NCBI GenBank assembly: GCA_964017185.1
Contig: OZ024879.1
Location: forward strand, 45,081,883 to 45,145,882
Length of the DNA stretch: 64,000 nt
Direction of reading: 5' to 3'
Source: Rugalucina vietnamica
Taxonomy: Eukaryota > Mollusca > Bivalvia > Lucinida > Lucinidae
Below, in pieces: positions 1 through 9,069 of this stretch. The translations under genes were made by a program, and so were the position numbers. Numbering within the stretch: the stretch's first letter is position 1; the number at the start of each line of letters is the position of its first letter. The notes under the pieces are model-generated. The model worked only from the letters and a program-made list of their open reading frames with translations, had not been told where the DNA came from and did not search any database.

Positions 1-56
1 TATAAAACATTGGTAAGAAAATGAATCTTAACCGATAATAAATTTCTGATTTCTAC
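1..56. repeat. direct repeat, copy 1 (partner 3687-3741)
   Basis: The first 56 bases recur with a few substitutions at 3687-3741, both containing AAAATGAATCTT and CCGATAATAA. The pair brackets the tandem repeats and the decayed reverse-transcriptase element between them, so they may be the outer repeats of one retroelement insertion. That is inference; no target duplication was identified outside them. Confidence 0.5.
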
Positions 57-180
57 TAACACTCACGCACTGGACGCACTGCATGCACTGGACGCACTGC
101 ACGCACGGACAGAGCCAAACCAATATGCATCTTCGACTTCTTCGAAGCTGGGGCCATAAAAAACACAACCATGATTTTTG

Positions 181-219
181 GTATGAAAACGGGACTCGTG
201 CGACGTCCGTAGTGAGTGC
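181..219. repeat. inverted repeat arm (partner 2412-2451)
   Basis: About 38 bases including GAAAACGGGACTCGTGCGAC are repeated almost perfectly in inverse orientation at 2412-2451, next to the C-terminal part of the reverse-transcriptase pseudogene. Together they enclose the SINE and the 626-bp tandem units. Their role is unknown. Confidence 0.55.
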
Positions 220-249
220 GCCTAATTATTAATATTGCAATACGGATTA

Positions 250-497
250 TTATTATTTTTTTTTAATTCAGATTTACGTCCCTTTCAAGATTATTTCATC
301 TCATATGAAACGGGCCAATCAGTAGGTGGGGCGGAAACGCGAGAACCCCGAGAAAAAACACCTGACACACCCGCAAGCAGAACTTGGCTTGTCTCACATG
401 TGGCCAGAGCGGGGCTCGAACCCACACCAGACACAGCGGTGAGATGATCGAGTGATTAAGAAACAGCACTGTTAACCGCTCAGCCACGGGGGCCGCC
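250..497 (-). mobile_element. tRNA-derived SINE, full length
   Basis: Read on the minus strand it starts GGCGGCCCCCGTGGCTGAGC and has a pol III A box (TGGCTGAGCGG) and B box (GGTTCGAGCCC). A conserved body follows (CTTGCGGGTGTG, CCCCACCTACTGATTGG, GAAAGGGACGTAAA) and then an A-rich tail. A perfect 13-bp target duplication, GCAATACGGATTA, flanks it at 237-249 and 498-510. The same family recurs at 5558, 46124, 52554, 56967 and 57168. It resembles the tRNA-headed SINEs described from bivalves; the family name was not checked. Confidence 0.92.
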
Positions 498-510
498 GCA
501 ATACGGATTA

Positions 511-785
511 GCTGGAATATTAACTAGTACATGGGATGAAGTATTTATAGCCCATCAATTGACTGTTGGGAGTAAGAAGTAGTTCTAAGCAGAAGAACTA
601 ACGTTTCTAGAACTCTTCCACTCAGGTGGTGATTGTTTCAATTGAATTTGGATCATGGATAGGCTTGTCATTTTCCAACAAGGGTTGTGCCTGGTTACTT
701 GCATTCCAATATTCATTTAAGTGAGTTGGAACCAGTAAATAAGTCAAACAGGTTAACATTATCTACTGTTTCCCAGTTTACTGAA
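511..785. other. no recognised feature
   Basis: No open reading frame, RNA gene or repeat was recognised between the SINE target duplication and the first partial copy of the 626-bp tandem unit. Confidence 0.4.
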
Positions 786-1463
786 AAGGCAATGCTCAGG
801 AAAAGGCGCAATCCCACTCCAAAAACCGAGGTGGAAAAAAACAAATTGACAATTAGGTACTTATAGAACAAATCGTAAGTCGAGTGAGCAGCTATTTCCC
901 AATAGGCGGCCACTTAGTTACCCGAACTTAACTAAAACTATGAAAAGGTACAAGTAGGCAAAGATCAGGAAAAGACGCAATCAGAAAAAGATTCCCACTC
1001 CAAAAACCGAGGTGGGGAAAAAACCAAACTAACAATCAGGCACTTATACCATGAAAATATATCGTAAGCCGAATCAGCAGCTATTTTCCCAATAGGTGGC
1101 CACTCAGTTACCTAAACTTAAAAACGTAATTTAGGTTCACACAGCACAAAAATTCGACCCCAAAACATAAAACAAATAGAACCAGAAGTAACTCATTGGA
1201 AAGATAAGTACTATAAAATTACTGGGGGCTTAAACCGGTTTTACAGGGTCTTAACCTCACCCTCATCTTCCGCTGTGGTTCATAACATTTAAATATTTGC
1301 TCGGTCCTCGTGGTGAATCTGTAACTAGTAAATAAATCAACATGCATAAACAAATAAGTCATGATAATAACCACCATGGTGTATCAAAAACGAGGACTCA
1401 CAGTCTCAGTAAGCTGCCCGACGATGGAGATCCCTGGGCGCCGAATAACTTACTGAAATCCGG

Positions 1464-1504
<41 letters not shown>

Positions 1505-2185
1505 ACCAGTTGAACCCCGGTGGGCCAAGCAACAGACAAGAAGCTCTGATCCAATCAAATAAAATGAAAAGGTACAAGTAGGCAAAGATCAGGAAAAGGC
1601 GCAATCAGAAAAAGATTCCCACTCCAAAAACCGAGGTGGGAAAAAACCAAACTAACAATCAGGTACTTATACCATGAAACATATCGTAAGCCGAATGAGC
1701 AGCTATTTTCCCAATAGGTGGCCACTCAGTTACCTTAACTTAACTAAAACTATGAAAACACACATAAGGCGCCAACAGCACAAAAAATTTTAAACACCAA
1801 GACATAAAACAAAAAGAACCACCACAGAAGTATCGCCTTGGAACGATCAGTAACACAAAGTTACTGGCGGGCTTAAACCGGTTTTACAGGCGCCTAACCT
1901 GACCCTCAGCTTCTGCAGTGGTTCATAACATTTAGTTAGTTCTCCGGTCTTCGTGGTGAATCTCTAACTAGTCAATGAATCATCAAGAACAAACATATTA
2001 TAAATCAAGATAAACATCCTGATGAATCAAAACCCAGGACTCACAGATTGAGTAAGCTGCCCGACGATGGAGATCCCTGAGCGCCGAATAACCTACTAAT
2101 TCCGGAGCAAAAGAAAAACACCAGTTGGACCCCGGTGGGCCAAGCAACAGACAAGAAGCTCCGGCCCCAACCAACTAAAATGAAT
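786..2185. repeat. tandem repeat, 626-bp units (0.25 + 2 copies)
   Basis: Two direct units run about 936-1561 and 1562-2185, and a degenerate partial unit lies at 786-935. Shared landmarks are CAAGTAGGCAAAGATCAGG, ACTCCAAAAACCGAGGTGG, GGCTTAAACCGGTTTTACAG and TGCCCGACGATGGAGATCCC. The first unit has a run of about 35 A at 1467-1502 where the second has only a short A-rich stretch. The array sits directly 3' (minus strand) of the reverse-transcriptase pseudogene, so it is probably the untranslated or terminal-repeat part of the same retroelement. Confidence 0.8.
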
Positions 2186-2189
2186 AGCT

Positions 2190-3490
2190 TTAAGTCGGGG
2201 CCATCATAGAGTCTGACGCCCGACCCACCGGCGTGCAATTAAAGAAGGCCATCATGGAGTCTGATGCCCGACCCACCGGCGTGCAATCGTAGTTACCATC
2301 CATGATTGGGTTAAAAACTAAGCATGCAGACTGTCGTATAATATTTAAGTTGAACCCTATACGTCGTTGGTGGACAATAAGCGTCGATGGACAATAAGTG
2401 GTTCTACAACTCACTACGAACGTCGCACGAGTCCCGTTTTCATACAAAGAATCTATATGTCTGTAACGTGTTATGAATTTTCTGAACTGAAAAGAAAAAT
2501 CATTCCTTCCTATAAGTTTCTTAAATTTGTAAACCAATTCACCATAAAATTCTGGTTCCGAAAAGCCATCATGTAAAAGCATCTTTAGTCCGATATTGAA
2601 TTTGGAAATCAATTCATAGTGTCTGCGATAAAATTTAGAAAATGTTTTTGAAGTTTATGATAACGATAGCTGTGCTGAAGAAGTTTGGCTGTTAAATATT
2701 TATTTCGCGCGTTGAAGTCCGCGATATGATTGCAGACTCTAGCAAACCTAATAAGTTGCGAAATGTATACACCATAAGATGCACGGCGAGGAACGTCACC
2801 ATCCAAAAGCGAAAAATTTACAATATCAAAATCAAAGTCATCGCGTTTATCATAAATTTTAGACAAAACAAATCCATTTGCAATAGAAAGATGTAAATCT
2901 GAATAGGGGGCTTCGGTATATGTGGTGTTGTACAGGTGGAAAAATTTGATTGACCATGCCTTCAAAATAAGGATTGTCAATGTTCAAAATGCAAAAGGTC
3001 ATCGAGGTACCTAGAAGTCGAATTAAAAGCCTCTGTAACATCAGCTTGATTATCATGGTTAAGAGAATCCATGAAATCTCTTTCGTAGCAGTATAAAAAT
3101 AAATCAGCTACGAGTGGGGCACAATTTGTACCCATCGGAATTCCAACAATTTGTCTGTATAGCTTGGTCCCGAATCTAATATAAATTTTATCCAGGAGAT
3201 ATCATAAGGCATCGCATGCATTCTGACATGACCAAAGTGTATATCGACTTTGGTCAGAGGAAGTGAAAAACGCTTTACTGTCATTACAGTCCAAATAAAG
3301 TGAACCATAGTTTTTCAATGCTCTTTTGATGGTTCACTCTATCATAATGAGTAGTTTTTCTTTAATCAGATTGTGTGGCAATGTTGTATACAGAGTAGAA
3401 AAATCGTATGCGAACAAGCTCGTCGCACGGAACCCTCGACACTTCAATTTACTGAGCACCTCGCCAGAATTTTTATTGACCAAAATCAAT
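2190..3490 (-). pseudogene. decayed reverse transcriptase of a non-LTR or Penelope-like retroelement
   Basis: Minus-strand translation in shifting frames shows reverse-transcriptase blocks in order: FSTLYTTLPHN (about 3375-3405), GIPMGTNCAPLVADLF (about 3105-3135), and the catalytic YLDDLL (about 2996-3012) followed at once by a frame slip. Then come NIDNPYFEGMVNQIFPP, SYGVYISQLIRFARVCNHIADFN and GFSEPEFYGELVYKFKK, and the C-terminal FNCTPVGRASDSMM, whose coding sequence is tandemly duplicated at about 2212-2285. At least three frame breaks make it non-functional. The family looks like a widespread invertebrate retroelement RT; placing it with Penelope-like or another class needs a phylogeny. 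The N-terminus upstream of about 3490 is missing. Confidence 0.75.
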
Positions 3491-3506
3491 TTTTATTTGA
3501 ATATTT

Positions 3507-3665
3507 ATTAAAACTGAGATCCTTTAAGAGCAGTGAACACATTAACGCGGTCATAACGCGGTTTAGACTACTAAAGTGACCCTTTCGATTTGTCAACATG
3601 GAGGCAAAGAAAATTACTGAAATTTTGCAATTTTTAACAGGGTAGTCGATACAAAGACTAGCATT
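3507..3665. repeat. dispersed repeat copy 1 (partner 3864-4033)
   Basis: It begins ACTGAGATCCTTTAAGAGCA and runs to GATACAAAGACTAG. A second copy is at 3864-4033 and a diverged part at about 25490-25560 (AAGAGCAGTGACAACATTAA). The two nearby copies differ by small indels, so they are old. Function is unknown; they probably derive from a non-autonomous element. Confidence 0.65.
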
Positions 3666-3863
3666 ATCTAAATGAGACGAAATATATTAAACATTGGTTA
3701 GAAAATGAATCTTGACCGATAATAAGTTTCTGATTTCTCATAATATCCTCGCTGATCTCAAAGGACCAAAAAGAAAATGTAACATGCACTATGGGTGATG
3801 TACGGGGAGACTTTTTAGGGCCGCCACACGGCACAACACCAGCTGCAATAATAGCAAATAAAA

Positions 3864-4033
3864 ATTAAAACTGAGATCCTTTAAGAGCAGTGAACACATT
3901 AATGAGAAAGGGGATGGGCCATACCGCGGTTACGACTATTAAAGTCTCGTCAGTGACCCTTTAGATTATGCAACATGGAGCCAAAGAGAATTACTGAAGT
4001 TTTGCAACTTTTAACAGGGTATTCGATACAAAG
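3864..4033. repeat. dispersed repeat copy 2
   Basis: This is the second copy of the repeat at 3507-3665. It is slightly longer, keeping GAGAAAGGGGATGGGCCATA, which the first copy has lost. The two are 357 bp apart, with a copy of the window's first 56 bases between them. Confidence 0.65.
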
Positions 4034-4242
4034 ACTAGTATTGTTTCATACACTGAAGTTTTATACACTGTCTCACAGCATCGTATGACATGGGATTTAA
4101 TAGTAGTAAGACAGGAAGTTAATATAGATACAGATACAGAATATTTATTTCACGTCGTATATATGAAACATGACATATAACATAAGCCTTGTAGGGCTTT
4201 TACTACGACAAACAATGGTAGATCAACTATGAAAATGTATTT

Positions 4243-4420
4243 AATGCACCCTCCGTAAACGCGTTTAAGAGTAGGCTGAATAAACACTGGCACGGGCACC
4301 CAACCAAATTTGAGGCAACCTGTTACCAACCTGGCCAACCACCGAGAGGAATTCGTACACAGTATCGACAAGCATCATTACAAGTCAGATGTACTTCGAT
4401 GTCGAGTATGGTGAGTTATG
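4243..4420 (+). pseudogene. possible LINE 3' coding remnant
   Basis: One plus-strand frame reads VNAFKSRLNKHWHGHPTKFE and continues without a stop for about 55 codons. This resembles the extreme C-terminus of LINE reverse-transcriptase ORFs (an NAFKSRLDKYW-like ending). A duplicated TGGTGAGTTATGG lies just 3'. No upstream RT domain is present, so it would be a 5'-truncated copy. The call rests on this short similarity only. Confidence 0.35.
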
Positions 4421-5207
4421 GTGAGTTATGAATCACAGATATGATACATAAAACAAAAACAAACAATATATCACAGACAAAATATTATATACATAGTATC
4501 AAAAAGTGTAATATGCAGATTTAAATGAGAAGGAAAAAAATAAATGAATTGCATCTAACTTATATAAAATATAAATTTTGGTGGGTCTCGCCTCACCTTC
4601 TACCTAGAAAGATACAGGGGACAAAAGGCGAAAAGACAGGACAAAGTTTGGGGGCCCAGGAAAATCCTACAGCACACCAGGCTATTGTAGGAATCCTGAG
4701 ACCCCGAAAGACGAAACCTAGGTAGAAAGAAAAAGAGAGAAACCAGTCGGAACCCCAATTAGTTCAGGATTGACGAAATATGCACTCAGTTATATAGAAC
4801 AATAAAAAATGCGTAGTCTCGGATAAGAGTTTAAGTTTAGCATTATGAAGTGAAAATACTAAATAACTAAAATACAACAGGGAAATTGAAAAAGTGTTTA
4901 GATAAGAAAAAACAAACAACTTAAAATGAAACAGAAAATTGAACAAATCAAGAATCAACAAGAAATAATTTAGAAAGTTCAGTGGTAGCACAAGAACTAG
5001 AATTTGCAATAAATCTAGCTTTATATGTGAAGCTGAGGTAACCAATACATCGTAGGAAGTTTGTCTTCAGTAATGCTTGGCCTTCATTGACAAGAATTGA
5101 CAAGAATATTGAAATCATTCAATATTTGGAATACAGTTAACCGCCCCCGCCCCACTCCCTGGATTATTGATTTTTCGAAGGGGGTTTAAGTTACTTGTTT
5201 TTCCAAT
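4421..5207. other. no recognised feature
   Basis: AT-rich DNA with no convincing reading frame, RNA gene or repeat boundary. The short open frames here lack any recognisable motif. Confidence 0.35.
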
Positions 5208-5335
5208 ATTGATTATGCGGACCGTGGAAACACCCCCAAACCACCCCAAAACACACCAAACCACCCCAAACCACTTCAAAACCACCCCAAACCTCATCTT
5301 ACACACATCCAAACTACCTGAAACACACTAAATAT
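5208..5335 (-). repeat. TGGTTTGGGG-type minisatellite, inverted copy
   Basis: Degenerate ten-base units (CCACCCCAAA and similar on the plus strand) follow ATTATGCGGACCGTGGAAAC. The same flank and units occur in the opposite orientation at about 10996-11080, so this is a dispersed element carrying a minisatellite rather than isolated simple sequence. Confidence 0.7.
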
Positions 5336-5557
5336 GTCTCAAACCAGGTCTTGATGGGATTCAGACCCCTAAATTCACAAATTAGCCTCATATGGGGCTA
5401 TTAGACATTTTCACTTAAGCGTGGATTCCGACGCGGACACCTATGCTGACTGTTTTGCGTACTTATTTTAGCGGGATCATGTCCAAATTATCTTAGGTAT
5501 CTGGATCACACTGTGTTTAAGGTGGTACGGCGTATTTTATTTTTCGGGAAAAATTCT

Positions 5558-5835
5558 CTTTTGTTTAATTTCTACGCCCCTTTCACTATTTATGCAGTCA
5601 TATGAGATCGGTCAATCAGTAGGTTGGGTAAGATCGTGAGTTCCCCGAAAAAAAACCCCACCTGCCCCGCCCAAACCCCCCCACCCCCCCCCCCCACCCC
5701 GCAATCAGAAATTAGCTTGTCCAACATGTGTCCCGCGCGAGGTTCGAAAATGAACTGGAAAATCGAAGGATTAAGAGCGCAGAAATTTGCATCGGAGACC
5801 TGAAGTTAACCACTCGGCCCGGGGGCGGCGCCCTG
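5558..5835 (-). mobile_element. degenerate tRNA-derived SINE
   Basis: This is a diverged copy of the SINE at 250-497. Its minus strand keeps GGCCGAGTGGTTAAC, a damaged B box (TTCGAACC), AACTGATTGACC-like body sequence and GGGGCGTAGAAATT in place of GGGACGTAAAACTG. A C-rich expansion (about 5676-5700) has grown inside it. No target duplication could be defined. Confidence 0.6.
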
Positions 5836-6043
5836 GAATTACCAGGTCGATGTTTCTTCTTTGATTTTTCCAGCAGGTAATGTCATGTTTAGACGTAAGT
5901 CAATTTGTAACGGGCACGACGCTTCCTAGTTCCTACGCCAGGGCGCAGTTTCATCAAAGCATTTAGGACATTTTTATCCTGCGTATGTTGTATATGCAGT
6001 ATCGGACGTACATAAATACAGACGGAGTGACAGGGGTGGATGC

Positions 6044-6046
6044 GCG

Positions 6047-6077
<31 letters not shown>

Positions 6078-6112
6078 GGACGGACGGACGGGCGGACAGA
6101 CAGACAGACAAA
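6044..6112. repeat. GACA/GACG tetranucleotide microsatellite
   Basis: About 17 units of GACA with an inner block of GACG, purely low complexity. A reading frame across it (TDRQTDRQTDGRTDG) is an artefact of the repeat. Confidence 0.9.
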
Positions 6113-6949
6113 GAAAGCTTTAATCCTTCTAGGCCTTGAATATTTTACTATTGACTTTTATATTTTGGTGTACTTTTCACCGCTGTTAGCCAAAGTGTCG
6201 GCTATATCCCAAAATTCAATGTTTCAAATGATATTGATCAAGATGAGCTGATGGGAATTAATTTAGATCAGTGTTAAAGCGCTTTCTGTCGGCGTCAATG
6301 CAAGACGAGGTCTCGCGAGAATGCTGACTTTTGCGTATAATAATAATTGCCGTGGGAAATTTGGTGTTTATCTGCGCTATGTGATTTAATTCAAAATATT
6401 TGATTCTCAAGAGTCAAATATTTTGCTGAAAATATAAAATGTTAAAATACCGAAAGGAGCCAGAAAAGTTGACGAACCAGAACATGTTCAGCGTCATTTA
6501 TTAAATCAAAAATAGACCTCACATTGGTTGAGGCTTTTGTACATGCATTTGCTGTGACTGCATCATTTTCTTGATTTTCTTCTAAAATATTGCCCCGCAC
6601 CGTTTGACATCGCTAACATTTTCGCGAGCAGATACGAATTGATACGATAAAATACGAGTAGGTACGAGTATATGCGATCTTCAGTTCGCGCTGCCGATTT
6701 GTTGCGAGTTCTTGCGACCATATTCATGCTGATCACGATGCGTGCAATTATTCAAAGATAAATTCATCGATGTGCATAAAACAGTATATACAGGTACTAA
6801 AAAATGATTTTTCTTTTCAGGAATATTTCGGAAGAAAATCAAGAAACTGATACAGGCTTAACAAACACAAATACCTCAACCCGCAAAAGGGAAAGAACTT
6901 CATTCTTGAAAAAGATGGAACCTTTAAGATTTTGTAGCTAAAAGCCCAA

Positions 6950-6961
6950 CCCCCCCCCCCC

Positions 6962-6994
<33 letters not shown>
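6950..6994. repeat. C-run followed by A-run
   Basis: About 13 C followed by about 33 A. No adjacent SINE or LINE body was recognised on the 5' side that would make this a retroposon tail. Confidence 0.8.
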
Positions 6995-6997
<3 letters not shown>

Positions 6998-7332
6998 CTT
7001 TTCAACCATCTGGTCCTATGCCAGTCCTGAAATCCCCAACCTGTAATCTTGCTACCTTTAATTGTTGTGGTATGCATTTTTAATCTTGTAGAGCTTCAAT
7101 GAAAAGTCTGTAAGCATTCAGCCGTCGAGTCCAATCGTAATAAGGATTTTCCATTAATGAAGTACACGAGTGTGTTTTTGACGTAATAATGATAGACTGG
7201 TCCGTGTTTAGAATTTCAAGAAAAGTTTACGGCCCATTTGTTACTATGCCCTGTTTGTGGGACCGACCCTGTTTGTGACTGATTGTTTATCCTTTTTTCA
7301 TGGTCCTGAAAGAGTACTGCTTTGGAAAATAA

Positions 7333-7698
7333 TATAAACCATTTGTTCTAGGTTGCAATGCCTTTTACACGTTTCCAGATAATTGTTATTTACTGGGTGA
7401 TAAGATTTACCCAAATCGAGGAAACGTTGTTACACAGTTTACGGCACAGCAAATTGCTCGAAAGCCAGGGAATCAAAGAAGGAAATGCTTAAAATTCAAT
7501 CGGTTCGTTCAGCGTTACAGGATAGGGGTAGAACATGCCATTGCAGAATTAAAAACATATAAATCTGTTGGATCTCCGTGGCTACACCCGCGCCCATATC
7601 TATCTTCGGTAACATGTATATGTGCCGGAATTGTTTGCAGAAAAAAAAGAACTGGGGCTAATTTTATAAGATTTTCAAAAGCTTCTACTTATATTTGA
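7333..7698 (+). pseudogene. C-terminal part of PIF/Harbinger-like (DDE_Tnp_4) transposase
   Basis: An open frame without an ATG reads NAFYTFPDNCYLLGDKIYP near its start and YRIGVEHAIAELKTYKSVG in its second half. The LLGDxxYP aspartate and the VEHAIAELK glutamate match the last two catalytic positions of DDE_Tnp_4/HARBI1-type transposases; the first aspartate region is absent. A splice-acceptor-like TTGTTCTAG ends at 7351, so the piece may be a last exon. The frame closes with TGA at 7696-7698, made from the last T of a MITE target duplication plus the first GA of the MITE, so the insertion supplies the stop. It lies inside the long-TIR element at 5399-8316. It is surely non-functional as it stands. 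Confidence 0.6.
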
Positions 7699-7912
7699 GC
7701 CGTCGCACGAGAAAACCAACAATCTGCATATACGTAAACAAAGGCGCAGATCAGCTTCGCGGTAGCCGCATTTGTTTTCTCTACACGGATGGTACAATCC
7801 ATCTCCTTTCTAAATCCAAATTTTCACGCCTCTAGCTTTCTCCTGTGGTTGTACAGCCCGATTTTTGTAAGACCTCGGAAACCAAATTGTTGCTTTTGTC
7901 ACGCGACGACTC
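7697..7912 (-). mobile_element. GAGCC-MITE copy (old)
   Basis: Long arm on the right; left end GAGCCGTCGCACGAGAAAAC, right end GTCACGCGACGACTC. The central hairpin is half lost (GGCGCAGATCAGCTTCGCGG is present, its mirror is missing). The MITE is inserted at the end of the Harbinger-like transposase frame. Confidence 0.8.
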
Positions 7913-8316
7913 AGTCTTGTCAAGAATTGGTATATAAGTATTAGTTTTCAGACTTTATGTTTCTTATTTCTTGTTCATAAATGTGTACCGTAGTGAGGGC
8001 ACTACAGAATCGAAAGATGTACGTGGTCTCTTTGTAAAAAAAAAAAAATCAGACATTTTGCTGTCGACGCATGGTCTCTCAGTTTTCCTCACACATATTA
8101 AGGTTTCTCGTTGACTTCCTTAGTAAGTACTCAAGCGATTCATTCATTTTATGCTACTTTGTTCCTCGTATGACACAGCTTTATTGATTATGACGCAGCT
8201 CATTAGCAGTTTCGTAGACAGTATTTACATCGGATACACATGAAATATACCCTTGTCAAATTTAGTCAGCGTAGGTGTCCATATCGGAGTTCACGCCTAA
8301 GTGAAAATGTCTAATA

Positions 8317-9069
8317 TGGGTTAGATCAGCTGGCTAACCTGCACTCCGATACACTTCGTGACCCAAACTTCAAGCCGCGGTGTTCCACTTCCGGACGAAA
8401 GTCCTCTCAGAAAACATCGGAGAGCAACGGAGGTGTTGACACTGTTGGGGAGTATGTTCGTGACCTCGCTCCTCTCTCGTGACAGCTTAGCATTAGTTTC
8501 CTTTAAACTATGGTCGAACAGATTATGGATTTCGTAAGAAGGTTATAGCTGCTTTATTTGGTGAGAATTATTAGAATTTTTCTTATGTTTTGTTAGAAAA
8601 TGCAAAAATCTTTTTGTAAACATCTGGTTAGCCTACAGAATTTCAATAAATTTGCAAAAAACAATCGATTTTCTACTTTGTGTCCCATATTCTACAGTAG
8701 TTTCCCCTTATCTATTTATAGACGCATGTGATATTTTCCACAGAAAACATTATGTATCTTATGAATCTGCGTATCTTTACATATAGAATATGTAAAAACT
8801 AAGTCATATCAGTCAGAAAAGATATAACATAACATAATTTTCAATTTATTTGACGTCTTCGATGATTTTTCATTTTCGACCAAGGGCCCAATACATGTCA
8901 TATTCGTCGGTATGGAGAGGTCTAACGGAATACCGATGGAAATATTCCGTCTAAATATGGGTATACACATAGCATATGGGTTTGCCTAGAAAATGCCCAT
9001 ATAAACCCATATACTGTACATATATGCATGAGCTCTGTGTATGTTTGACGTATCTGGTATCTTTCTGTG
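8317..9069. other. no recognised feature
   Basis: AT-rich DNA with no recognisable gene or element. Between about 8920 and 9010 there are several short repeats of ATATGGGT and CCCATAT, giving weak dyad symmetry. Confidence 0.35.

Larger units (their letters stand above)
5399..8316 (+). mobile_element. long-TIR DNA transposon remnant (PIF/Harbinger-like)
   Basis: Inverted termini of about 52 bp lie at 5399-5450 and 8265-8316. Both contain TATTAGACATTTTCACTTA and GGACACCTA(T/C)GCTGAC with some substitutions. The interior carries the end of a DDE_Tnp_4-type transposase (7333-7698), a SINE remnant, a GACA microsatellite and a MITE. The termini and transposase point to one decayed autonomous element. 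No clear target duplication was seen, so the exact outer ends are uncertain. Confidence 0.65.

Noticed and set aside
250-497. tRNA-like sequences with A and B boxes (also at 52554 and 57168)
   Set aside because: They are SINE heads: continuous with the SINE body and tail, flanked by target duplications, and unable to form a full cloverleaf. They are not tRNA genes.
1342-1604. Open frames across the A-run at 1467-1502 (poly-Lys or poly-Phe)
   Set aside because: Produced by homopolymer sequence within the tandem unit; no motif and no conservation with the second unit.
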